Source of the DNA: Candidatus Rokuibacteriota bacterium
GTDB taxonomy: Bacteria > Methylomirabilota > Methylomirabilia > Rokubacteriales > CSP1-6
Assembly (NCBI GenBank): GCA_003220265.1
Contig: QHRW01000128.1
Location: 1-43,116, forward strand
Length of the DNA: 43,116 nt
Direction: 5' to 3'
Within the stretch, counting starts at the first letter, position 1; each line of letters begins with the position of its first letter. Below, piece after piece: positions 23,809 to 31,347 of this stretch. Below the pieces are notes generated by a model. That model worked only from the letters and a program-made list of their open reading frames with translations. It was not told where the DNA came from and searched no databases. Both the position numbers and the translations under genes were made by a program.

Positions 23809-24660
23809 CTACGCCGTCTCGAGAAAGCGTTCGAGCACGGGCAGCACTTCGGGGGCACGCTCCTCGGGCGGCGCGTGGCCACAGTCGGCCAGCGGCAGCA
23901 CCTCGGCGCGCTGGAACACGCTGCGCCAGCGCGGCAGGTACGCGCCGAACGCGTTATCTTGTAGTCCCCACGCCAGCAGCGCCGGGATCCGCGCGAGACG
24001 CTCGCGCCGCTGCCAGAGCCCGTCGTACCACGCGCTCGAGCCCAGCAGCTCGCGCGCGCACACCCAGGTGGCGTGGCCGTCGAGCGCGCGCAGGTAGTGC
24101 CGCTCGACCGCGCGCGTGTAGCGCGTCTTGTCGGCCACGGCGTGGCGCAGCATCACACGCACCGAGAAGCCGAAGCGCTCGTAGAGCACGCGGCCGAGGC
24201 GCCCGCCGAGGAGCCGCCCGAACACCTCGAAGTGACGGTCGCCGGACGTCGACCACATCCACGTGTTGAAGATCACCAGCCGCCGGACGTTCTCCGGATG
24301 GTCGAGCGCGTAGGCGAGCCCGATGGGGCCGCCGAAGTCGTGCACGACCAGCGTGATGTCCTTCAGCCCGAGCGTGTCGATGAAGCGCGCCAGGTTGCGC
24401 GCCTGATCGGCGGGACGATAGGACCACGTGGCCGGCCGCTCGCTGAGCCCGAAGCCCAGGTGATCGGGCGCGAGGCAGCGATGGCGCGCGCGCAGGCCTT
24501 TCACGAGGTGGCGATACATGAAGGACCACGTGGGCGTGCCGTGCACCATGACGATCGGCGCGCCCTCGCCCTCGTCGAGGTAGTGCATCCGGCCGCCCTC
24601 GACGTCGAGCCAGCGCGACTCGAACGGATACTCGCCGCGATCGAGCCAGTCGGGCGTCAC
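23809..24660 (-). CDS. Alpha/beta hydrolase, haloalkane dehalogenase-like
   Basis: A 283-residue alpha/beta hydrolase. Visible are the oxyanion region HGTPTWSF (about residue 40), the nucleophile elbow VVHDFGGP with Asp108, WGLQDNAFG with the probable acid, and the catalytic His in CGHAPPEE. An Asp nucleophile fits dehalogenases and epoxide hydrolases, but the halide-binding Trp that normally follows it (HDWG) is Phe here, so dehalogenation is doubtful. Start GTG 24660 overlaps the B12-subunit stop (GTGA). It separates the two mutase subunits and is probably co-translated with them. Confidence 0.8.
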   Translation of the reverse strand: MTPDWLDRGEYPFESRWLDVEGGRMHYLDEGEGAPIVMVHGTPTWSFMYRHLVKGLRARHRCLAPDHLGFGLSERPATWSYRPADQARNLARFIDTLGLKDITLVVHDFGGPIGLAYALDHPENVRRLVIFNTWMWSTSGDRHFEVFGRLLGGRLGRVLYERFGFSVRVMLRHAVADKTRYTRAVERHYLRALDGHATWVCARELLGSSAWYDGLWQRRERLARIPALLAWGLQDNAFGAYLPRWRSVFQRAEVLPLADCGHAPPEERAPEVLPVLERFLETA

Positions 24661-25049
24661 GCCCGCCGCTCCTCGGCCGCCTTGGCGAAGAACGTCACGA
24701 TCTCGGGCAGCGGTGTGCCCATCGGAAAGACCCGGCTCACGCCCAGCGCCGTCAGCGCCGCCACGTCGCGCGGCGGGATGATGCCGCCCACCACCACGCG
24801 GATGTCCCCCGCGCCCTGCGCGCGCAGGCCGTCCAGCACGCGGCGCGAGAGCGGCAGGTGCGCGCCCGAGAGGATGGAGAGGCCGACCACGTCGACGTCC
24901 TCCTGGACGGCCTCGTGCACGATCTCCTCGGGCGTCCGCTTGAGTCCGGAGTAGACGACCTCCACGCCGGCGTCGCGCAGCGCGTGGGCGACCACCTTGG
25001 CCCCGCGGTCGTGGCCGTCGAGCCCGGGCTTGGCGATGAGGACTTTCAC
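24657..25049 (-). CDS. B12-binding small subunit of the acyl-CoA mutase
   Basis: A 130-residue cobalamin-binding domain. The DxHxxG motif is present as D11-G-H13-D-R-G16 (KPGLDGHDRGAKVV); His13 would be the lower cobalt ligand. Further family blocks are VVYSGLKRTPEEIV, VGLSILSGAHL, and GGIIPPRDVAAL. GTG 25049 follows GAGG and gives the standard length; the longer open frame upstream has no sensible start. It should assemble with the large subunit at 22204-23799. Confidence 0.9.
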   Translation of the reverse strand: MKVLIAKPGLDGHDRGAKVVAHALRDAGVEVVYSGLKRTPEEIVHEAVQEDVDVVGLSILSGAHLPLSRRVLDGLRAQGAGDIRVVVGGIIPPRDVAALTALGVSRVFPMGTPLPEIVTFFAKAAEERRA

Positions 25050-25074
25050 GGCCGCGCCTCGGCTTGCACGGTCC

Positions 25075-25554
25075 TCATGTGAACGACTGCAGCGTGACGA
25101 GCTGCGCCTGCACGCGCTTACCGGCAACGGTCAGTCGCGCCAGCGAGATGGGCAGCTTGAAGCGCCGCGGCCCCGCGCTGCCCGGGTTCAGATAGAGCAC
25201 GCCGTCGCGCTCCTCCAGTCGCGGCTGGTGGCTGTGACCGCTGATGACCGCGGCGAACCCGGCCGCGCGCGGCTCCACATCGAGCTCGTGCAGGTCGTGC
25301 AGCAGGTACAGCGACACTCCGCCCACCTCCACGACCTCGGTCTCCGGAATCTTCTTGGCCCAACCGCCGCGGTCGTTGTTCCCACGCACCGCGGTGACGG
25401 GCGCCACGCGCTCCAGCGCCTCCAGCACATCGGGGCTGCCGATGTCGCCGGCGTGGACGATGCGCTCGACGCCCTTCAGCGCGGCGAGCGCCTCCGGCCG
25501 GACGAGGCCGTGGGTGTCGGAGATCACGCCGAGGGTGTGAACGCCGGCAGCCAT
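25075..25554 (-). CDS. YfcE/MJ0936-type metallophosphoesterase
   Basis: A 159-residue calcineurin-like phosphoesterase. The two-metal site is complete: SDTHG (Asp13, His15), HAGDIGSPD, RGNNDRGG, a His in LLHDLHE, and GHSHQP. The small size matches YfcE-type enzymes that hydrolyse phosphodiesters. ATG 25554 lies inside the end of the DUF35 gene (31-base overlap). Its link to the pathway is unclear. Confidence 0.85.
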   Translation of the reverse strand: MAAGVHTLGVISDTHGLVRPEALAALKGVERIVHAGDIGSPDVLEALERVAPVTAVRGNNDRGGWAKKIPETEVVEVGGVSLYLLHDLHELDVEPRAAGFAAVISGHSHQPRLEERDGVLYLNPGSAGPRRFKLPISLARLTVAGKRVQAQLVTLQSFT

Positions 25555-25955
25555 CGGGGATTGCCCTTGGGATCGGCGGCGACCGCGAGCGGCTTCAGCC
25601 GCACGCGCTGGCCGATGCTGACACGCGCGGGATCGGCGTCGAGCAGGATCGAGAACACGCGATGCGCGCCGACCTTGACGATCGCGAACACGCGCGGGCC
25701 CTCGAAGCCCGCCGGCAGCCCGGTGTCCTGCGTCGTGAACGCGTGCACCGTGCCCTCCGCCGGCAGGTCCACCCACTCGAAGGCGTCGCCGGCGCACTCG
25801 GGACAGAACCCGCGCGGCGGCCAGTCGGTCCGCCCGCAATCCGTGCAGCGCGTGGTGCTGAGACGCCCGGCGGCCAGCCGCGCGTAGAACTCGTGCAGCT
25901 TGGTGAAGTCCGCCGACTCCAGCGGAAACGGGTCGGTCGCGCGGAAGTAGGTCAC
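25524..25955 (-). CDS. DUF35 OB-fold, zinc-ribbon protein
   Basis: A 143-residue protein with an N-terminal rubredoxin-like zinc ribbon (Cys37, 40, 51 and 54: CTDCGRTDWPPRGFCPEC) and a C-terminal OB fold. Members usually pair with SCP2-type thiolases or hydroxymethylglutaryl-CoA-synthase-like enzymes, or form part of acyl-CoA hydratases, and are needed for their activity. A thiolase of the right type is encoded nearby (28409-29578), so they are likely partners. GTG 25955 overlaps the amidohydrolase stop (GTGA). Confidence 0.85.
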   Translation of the reverse strand: MTYFRATDPFPLESADFTKLHEFYARLAAGRLSTTRCTDCGRTDWPPRGFCPECAGDAFEWVDLPAEGTVHAFTTQDTGLPAGFEGPRVFAIVKVGAHRVFSILLDADPARVSIGQRVRLKPLAVAADPKGNPRWLPAFTPSA

Positions 25956-27316
25956 GGGATCACCGGCCACTTCGACTCCACCGGCACGCCGGCCCGGCGG
26001 ACGTGCTCGCGGCTGAGGCGCTCGACGCGCTCGTAGAGCGCGCGCTCGTCCAGCGTGGTGATGCGGCCCTCGTCGAGCACCACGCGGCCGTCGATCAGCA
26101 CGGTCCGGACGCTGGCGCCGCTGGCGGCGTACACGAGGTTGTTCACCGGGTTCAGCAGCGGCCGCCACTCGGGCGTGTCGGCGTCGTAGAGCACGAGGTC
26201 CGCACGCTTCCCCGGCTCGATGGAGCCGACCTGGCGCTCGAGCAGCAGCGCCTCGGCGCCTCTGATGGTCGCCATCTCCAGCACGCGCTCGGCGGGCATG
26301 ACACCGACGTCGAGCCGCGCGTCCTTGTAGACCGTCGCCGCCAGGTACATCAGCCGCAGCATGTCGAAGTGGTTGGAGCCGTTGGCACTGTCGCCGCCCA
26401 GCGAGACACAGACGCCGGCATCGATCATCTCGGGGAAGCGGCCGTGGGCGGCCAGGCCCTTCGTGTGCTTGAGCGCGGCCGTCGGGCAGTGCGCGATCTT
26501 CACGCCATGCGCGGCGAGGCGCGCGATGTCGTCGTCGCCCACGTAGATCATGTGCGCGAGCTTCGTGGTGGGCCCCAGCAAGCCCCGCGCCTCCAGCCGC
26601 TCGACGGTGAGCGCATCCCGCGTGCGCAGCCGCGGGTGCAGCGCGAGGTTCATCATGCCCCAGCCGACGCCGTGCGCCTCGGCGAGGTCGCGAGCGCCCT
26701 GCATCAGCGCCGGCGAGCACGTGCCGAAGCCGAGCAGCAGCGGCCAGGCGCCGATGCGCCCGCCGGCACGCCCGTGCACCTTGGCCAGCACGTCGGCCGT
26801 GCGGCCGAGCGCCTCGTCGGTCGTCTGCTGCATGCGGCCCGTCTGGCCCTCGACGTCCCACGTCCAGCGCCCGAGGATCGCGCGCATCCCGATCTGCTCG
26901 ACCGCGTCGGCCACCGCCGGCACGTCGAACAGGGTGCCGGCCTCGCAGAACGTGGTGGTGCCCGTGCGGATCATCTCCACGCAGGCGAGCTGCGCCGCCG
27001 TCTGCTCCTCTTCCGGCGTCACCGTGGAATAGAGCGGCAGCAGCCAGTCGGCCAGGTAGCGCGCCACCGGAATGTCGTCGAGCATGAGGCCGCGGCTGAG
27101 ATGCTCGGTGAGGTGGACGTGCGTGTCCACGAAGCCCGGCGCCACCACGCGACGCCGCCCGTTGATGACGCGATCCGGCCGGCGCCCGAGCCGGAGCGCG
27201 GCGGCCGGGCACACCTGCACGACGTCGCGGCCGTCGACGAGGATCGAGCCGTCGCGCAGGATGCGGCGCTCCGGGTCCACGGTGATGATCGTCGCGTGCT
27301 CGATGAGGAGCGTCAC
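25952..27316 (-). CDS. Amidohydrolase, cytosine-deaminase/TrzA-like
   Basis: A 454-residue metal-dependent hydrolase of the deaminase branch (TrzA/AtzA, guanine and S-adenosylhomocysteine deaminases). The metal site is visible: GFVDTHVHL (HxH), His in KLAHMIYVGDDDI and AHCPTAALKH, and Asp in SLGGDSANGSN. The N- and C-terminal strands form the usual composite beta-sandwich (LLIEHATIITVDPERR; GKRADLVLYD). It could deaminate or dechlorinate a ring or hydrolyse an amidine. GTG 27316 overlaps the upstream dehydrogenase stop (GTGA). Confidence 0.88.
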   Translation of the reverse strand: MTLLIEHATIITVDPERRILRDGSILVDGRDVVQVCPAAALRLGRRPDRVINGRRRVVAPGFVDTHVHLTEHLSRGLMLDDIPVARYLADWLLPLYSTVTPEEEQTAAQLACVEMIRTGTTTFCEAGTLFDVPAVADAVEQIGMRAILGRWTWDVEGQTGRMQQTTDEALGRTADVLAKVHGRAGGRIGAWPLLLGFGTCSPALMQGARDLAEAHGVGWGMMNLALHPRLRTRDALTVERLEARGLLGPTTKLAHMIYVGDDDIARLAAHGVKIAHCPTAALKHTKGLAAHGRFPEMIDAGVCVSLGGDSANGSNHFDMLRLMYLAATVYKDARLDVGVMPAERVLEMATIRGAEALLLERQVGSIEPGKRADLVLYDADTPEWRPLLNPVNNLVYAASGASVRTVLIDGRVVLDEGRITTLDERALYERVERLSREHVRRAGVPVESKWPVIP

Positions 27317-28278
27317 GCCTGGCGCTCCCGCCGCAGCCGCCGCAGCAGCGCGCGCACCTTCTCGGTCTCGAACGCCTCCCGCCGGTCGCCCGCGTAGTCG
27401 AAGAACCCGCGCCCGGTCTTGGGCCCCAGCTCCTGGCGCGCCATCTTCTCCTCGACCAGCTTGGGGGGCTTGAAGCGCGGATCGCCGAGCGCCTCGGTCA
27501 TGTAGCGGCCGGCGCGGTAGAGGATGTCCACGCCGCCCCAGTCGATGAACTCGAAGAGGCCGATGGAGGCATAGCGGAAGCCCATCCCGTTGCGGAACGC
27601 GCGATCCACGTCCTCCGGCGTCGCCACGCCCTCCTCCACGAGCCGCACGGCCTCGTTCATGAGCAGCACTTGCAGGCGCGGGCCGATGAAGCCCGGCGAG
27701 TCCTTGCACTTCACCGGCACCTTGCCGAGGCCCTCGAGCAGCGCGAGCGTGCGCTCGACCGTGGCCGTGGACGTGAGCGGGCTCGGCACCACGTCCACCA
27801 GCGGGATGATGTGGGCCGGGTTCAGCCAGTGCGCGACCAGGAAGCGCTCGGGGCGCTTGATGGCCTCGGTCAGGTGCGAGGGCGAGATCGTGGACGACCC
27901 GGAGGCGACGATCGCATCGTCGGCGACGACGGCGCTCAGCCGCGCGAGCGCCGCCCGCTTGAGCGGCACGGACTCCGGCAGCGTCTCCTGCACGAAGCCG
28001 CAGTCCTCCAGCGCGCCGAGCCCCACGCGCTCCTGGATGCGCGCCAGCGCCGCATCGGCCGCCGTCGCGTCGATCACCTGCTCCTCCACCATCAGCCCGG
28101 CGTCGCGCGCCATCTCGCGGCGCGCGTCGGCCAGCGTGCGCTCGGCGTCGGCCACCGAGCGCTCTTCCTTCACGTCGATCAGCCGTACGTGGCAGCCGCC
28201 CAGCGCGAAGGCCAGCGCGATCTGGCGCCCGATGCGCCCCGCCCCCAGCACGGCGACGGTCTGATCTGCCATGCTCAC
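27313..28278 (-). CDS. 3-hydroxyacyl-CoA dehydrogenase
   Basis: A 321-residue NAD-dependent enzyme oxidising 3-hydroxyacyl-CoA in beta-oxidation. The Rossmann motif is VLGAGRIGRQIA (residues about 9-20), the catalytic His block is AHWLNPAHIIPLVDVV, and the C-terminal domain contains KDSPGFIGPRLQ and ELGPKTGRGFFDY. The block HWLNPAH differs from the usual HFFNPV, suggesting an unusual acyl substrate. It starts at GTG 28278 (an ATG follows two codons later). A hairpin-rich insertion separates it from the thiolase gene; see the repeat element entry. Confidence 0.88.
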   Translation of the reverse strand: MSMADQTVAVLGAGRIGRQIALAFALGGCHVRLIDVKEERSVADAERTLADARREMARDAGLMVEEQVIDATAADAALARIQERVGLGALEDCGFVQETLPESVPLKRAALARLSAVVADDAIVASGSSTISPSHLTEAIKRPERFLVAHWLNPAHIIPLVDVVPSPLTSTATVERTLALLEGLGKVPVKCKDSPGFIGPRLQVLLMNEAVRLVEEGVATPEDVDRAFRNGMGFRYASIGLFEFIDWGGVDILYRAGRYMTEALGDPRFKPPKLVEEKMARQELGPKTGRGFFDYAGDRREAFETEKVRALLRRLRRERQA

Positions 28279-28420
28279 GCCGGCTCTCCGTCGGAGGGGG
28301 CCTCGACGGCCCCCTCCGAAGCCTCCCCCAGGAGGGATGGCGCGGGCAAAGCCCGCGCTCGAACGCGGCCACTCGGAGCGTCGGTGAACAGCGTCGCTGG
28401 ACGTCCCCTCACGCCGGCTC
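28274..28420. mobile_element. Small palindromic insertion element flanked by 13-bp direct repeats
   Basis: CTCACGCCGGCTC occurs at both 28274-28286 and 28408-28420. The 121 bases between hold a perfect 12-bp hairpin (28291-28302 with 28308-28319), a 7-bp hairpin (28341-28347 with 28351-28357) and a weaker one between them, with no coding capacity. Removing one repeat and the insert would join the thiolase stop to the dehydrogenase start as GTGA, the same junction used through the rest of the operon. This fits a MITE/REP-like insertion with target duplication; no transposase is present. Confidence 0.6.
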
Positions 28421-29578
28421 GCTTCCGTAGATCATGACGACGTGCTCGCCCATGCCGGAGTTGTTGTGGGTGAGGCCGATGGTGGCGTCGGCCACCTGGC
28501 GGGGGCCGGCCTGGCCGCGAAGCTGGACGAAGACCTCGGCGGCCTGGGCGACGCCGGTGGCGCCGAGCGGATGGCCGCAGCCGATGAGCCCGCCGCGCGG
28601 ATTCACGACCACGTCGCCGCCGTAATCGCTGCGCCCGGCCGCCACGAAGGCGCCCGCCTCGCCCTTCTTGCAGAAGCCCAGCTCCTCGTACGCGATCATC
28701 TCGGCGATGGCGAAGCAGTCGTGGACCTCGGCCAGGTCCACGTCGCCCGGCCGCACGCCCGCCATCGTGTAGGCGGCGTCGGCCGCGCGCTTCAGCGCCG
28801 GCCAGTGGGCGTAGTCCTCGTGCAGCGACGTGAGCTGGAAGCCGTCGAGGGCCTGGCCGGTGCCGCGGATCCACACCGGCCGGTCGGTGAGCGCGCGCGC
28901 CCGCTCCTCGCTGGCCACGATCACGGCGGCGGCGCCGTCGGTGATGGGCGAGCACATGAAGAGCCGCAGCGGGCTCGCAATCATCCGCGAGCCCAGCACC
29001 TGCTCGAGGGTGGCGCCCTTGCCGAAGTGCGCGTTGGGGTTCTTCGAGGCGTGCGTGTGGTTCTTCACGCCCACGAGGCCGAGCTGCTCTTCGGTGGTCC
29101 CGTACTCGGCCATGTGGCGCTGGGCGGCCAGCGCGAAGCACGGCGGCGCGGTGAGGCCGAATGCGGCCTCCCACTCGCGATCGACGCCGGTGCCCATGTT
29201 GAGGATGGCCTCGTCGCTGCTCGGCTGGTTCAGCTTCTCGACGCCGAGCACCATCACCAGGTCGGCGAGGCCGGCGGCGATGAAGGCGTAGGCGTAGCGG
29301 ATGCCGACGGTACCGGAGGCGCACATGTGCTCGGTGCGCGCGCTGAGCACGCTCGGCTTGATGCCGAGCGCCTCGGCGGCCATCGATGAAATATGGCTCT
29401 GGAACGCCGTTCGTTCAGGCATCACCGAACCGACTACCAGTCCTTCGACGTCCCTCGGCTTTATCCCTGCCACCGAATCGAAGCACGCCTTCCCCGCTTC
29501 CCAGATCAGGTCACGGTAGGAGGCCCGGCGGACGCCGAACTTCGAGATGCCGGCTCCGACGAGCGCCACCTTCCTCAT
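28409..29578 (-). CDS. SCP2/SCP-x-type thiolase (acetyl-CoA acetyltransferase family)
   Basis: A 389-residue thiolase-fold protein. Catalytic Cys86 is in HMCASGTVGI, the His motif is DLAEVHDCFAIAE, and the C-terminal GCGHPLGATG is intact. Members of this branch act with a DUF35 OB-fold partner, and one is encoded downstream at 25524-25955. It would cleave a 3-oxoacyl-CoA, often a branched or unusual one. ATG 29578 overlaps the ankyrin-protein stop (ATGA). Confidence 0.88.
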   Translation of the reverse strand: MRKVALVGAGISKFGVRRASYRDLIWEAGKACFDSVAGIKPRDVEGLVVGSVMPERTAFQSHISSMAAEALGIKPSVLSARTEHMCASGTVGIRYAYAFIAAGLADLVMVLGVEKLNQPSSDEAILNMGTGVDREWEAAFGLTAPPCFALAAQRHMAEYGTTEEQLGLVGVKNHTHASKNPNAHFGKGATLEQVLGSRMIASPLRLFMCSPITDGAAAVIVASEERARALTDRPVWIRGTGQALDGFQLTSLHEDYAHWPALKRAADAAYTMAGVRPGDVDLAEVHDCFAIAEMIAYEELGFCKKGEAGAFVAAGRSDYGGDVVVNPRGGLIGCGHPLGATGVAQAAEVFVQLRGQAGPRQVADATIGLTHNNSGMGEHVVMIYGSEPA

Positions 29579-30138
29579 GGCAGCTCCCCTCGCAGGCGTC
29601 GCGCCAGCGCGGCATGGCCCTGGGCCTGGGCGATGTCGAGCGGGGTCTGGCCGTCGTCGTTGCGGGCGGCGGCGTCGGCGCCGTGCGCCAGGAGCAGCTC
29701 GGCGAGCGCGAGGTTGCCGCGGAACGCCGTCTCGTGCAGCGCCGTGTGGCCGCCGGCCGCCCGCGCATTGACGTCGGCGCCGCAGGCCAGCAACCGGCTG
29801 ACGATGCGCGCGTCGCCGCGCCCGGCCAGCGCCGCGTGCAAGGCCATGTTGTGCTCGTGATTGCTCGAGCGCGTGCCGACGTCGGCGCGCGACTCCAGCA
29901 GCGCGTCCACCGCGTCGCCGTGGCCGAAGTGCGCGGCCAGGTGCAGCGGCGGCCACCCGTCGGGGCTTCGCGCCTCGATCGCCGCACGGTCGGCGGCGGC
30001 CAGCTCGCGCACGCGCGTGGCGTCGCCCAGGGCCGCGGCTTCGAAGAGGCGCACCTTCGGGCCGGCGGCCAGCAGGGCGCTCAGCTCGTCCTTCTGGCCT
30101 CGATACACGGCGGACAGGATCGGCGTCGGCTCGTCCAC
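29575..30138 (-). CDS. Ankyrin-repeat protein
   Basis: A protein of about 187 residues with four or five ankyrin repeats. Clear ones are GWPPLHLAAHFGHGDAVDALL, HNMALHAALAGRGDARIVSRLL, GHTALHETAFRGNLALAELLL, and GQTPLDIAQAQGHAALARRL. No signal peptide, so it is cytosolic and probably a protein-binding scaffold. GTG 30138 is preferred (GGGAG 8 bases upstream); GTG 30183 would add 15 residues. Its position between acyl-CoA dehydrogenase and thiolase is unusual and may mean it organises these enzymes, which is speculation. Confidence 0.82.
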   Translation of the reverse strand: MDEPTPILSAVYRGQKDELSALLAAGPKVRLFEAAALGDATRVRELAAADRAAIEARSPDGWPPLHLAAHFGHGDAVDALLESRADVGTRSSNHEHNMALHAALAGRGDARIVSRLLACGADVNARAAGGHTALHETAFRGNLALAELLLAHGADAAARNDDGQTPLDIAQAQGHAALARRLRGELP

Positions 30139-30186
30139 GTCAGCGCTCCCGCCCTTCGGGGTTCGACGACCGATTGTAGCCACGCC

Positions 30187-31347
30187 TCATGCGAACGCCG
30201 CTCCGCGGTCCCAGTCGAGCTCGCGTCCGATCACCAGCCGCAGGATCTCGGAGGTCCCGCCGCCCGGCAGCAGGAAGCGCGCGTCCCGGAAGTAGCGCTG
30301 CACCGGGTACTCGGTGGCCAGGCCGTAGGAGCCGAACACGCGCGCCGCCTCGTCGGTGACGCGCACGGCCGCCTCGGACGCGAACAGTTTGGCCATCGCC
30401 GCCTCGCGCCCGATCGGACGTCCGGCGTCGAGACGCGCGGCCACCTGGTAGGTCATCAGCGCCGCCGCCTGCAGCGAGGTCAGCATGTCGGCCAGCTTGA
30501 AGCCGATGGCCTGGTGCTCGCCGATCGGCTTGCGGAACGCCATGCGCTCGCGCGCGTACACCCGTGCCGCGTCGTACGCGGCGCGCATGAGCCCGACGGA
30601 CAGCGCGGCGGTCATGATCCGGATCTCGGCCAGGATGGAGTTGATCGTGGCCACGCCGCCCGTCTCGCCGCCCAGCAGGTGCTCGGCGGGGACCTCGACG
30701 TCCTCCAGCACGATCTCGCCGGTCACCGAGGCGCGCACGGCGATCTTGTCGATCGGCTTGCCCAGCGTCACCCCGCCCATCGTGCCGCGATCGACGAGGA
30801 AGAGCGCGATGCTGTTCAAGCCACGCCCGCCGGAGGTCTTGGCCGCCACCGTGAGCACGTCGGCCACCGGCGCGCTGGTCACCCACGTCTTGGTCCCGCG
30901 CAGCACCCAGCGATCGCCGCGGCGCTCCGCACGCGTGGCGATGTTGGCGACGTCGGAGCCCGCGTTGGGCTCGGTCAGCGCGAAGGTCGCCACGAGATCG
31001 CCGCGCAGGGCCGGCACCAGGTACTTCGCGCGCAGCGCCTCCGAGCCGTGCTTGTACACGAAGTAGGTGCCCATCAGCGACTGCATCGCCGCCGAGGCCG
31101 CCAGCGACAGCGAGCCGCGCGCCAGCTCCTCGACGAACAGGCAGTAGGTCACCATGTCGGCGTCGGCGCCGCCGTACTTCTCGGGATAGCGCAGCCCCAG
31201 CCAGCCCTGGGCGCCGACGCGCGTGAACAGCTCGCGCGGGAACTCGCCGCGCTCGTCGATGGCCGCCGCCTGCGGGACGACCTCGGCGTCCACGAAGCGC
31301 GCGACCGTCCGGCGGAACTCTTCCTGCTCGGGGGTGAAGGCGATCAC
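30187..31347 (-). CDS. Acyl-CoA dehydrogenase (no catalytic Glu at the usual place)
   Basis: A 386-residue FAD enzyme of the acyl-CoA dehydrogenase family: FALTEPNAGSDVANI, WVLRGTKTWVTSAP, and RVFGSYGLATEYPVQRYFRDAR are typical. The usual catalytic Glu (YEGT) is replaced: the sequence reads LLPGGGTSEILRLVIGREL, like isovaleryl-CoA dehydrogenase, which uses a Glu on another helix. At that alternative place the sequence is LAEIRIM, with a Glu one position off by my alignment. The base is therefore uncertain. Start GTG 31347 overlaps hyuB (GTGA). Confidence 0.88.
   Translation of the reverse strand: MIAFTPEQEEFRRTVARFVDAEVVPQAAAIDERGEFPRELFTRVGAQGWLGLRYPEKYGGADADMVTYCLFVEELARGSLSLAASAAMQSLMGTYFVYKHGSEALRAKYLVPALRGDLVATFALTEPNAGSDVANIATRAERRGDRWVLRGTKTWVTSAPVADVLTVAAKTSGGRGLNSIALFLVDRGTMGGVTLGKPIDKIAVRASVTGEIVLEDVEVPAEHLLGGETGGVATINSILAEIRIMTAALSVGLMRAAYDAARVYARERMAFRKPIGEHQAIGFKLADMLTSLQAAALMTYQVAARLDAGRPIGREAAMAKLFASEAAVRVTDEAARVFGSYGLATEYPVQRYFRDARFLLPGGGTSEILRLVIGRELDWDRGAAFA

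Noticed and set aside
23809..24660. True haloalkane dehalogenase
   Set aside because: The nucleophile Asp is present, but the halide-binding Trp next to it is Phe, so only an alpha/beta hydrolase with similar fold is claimed.
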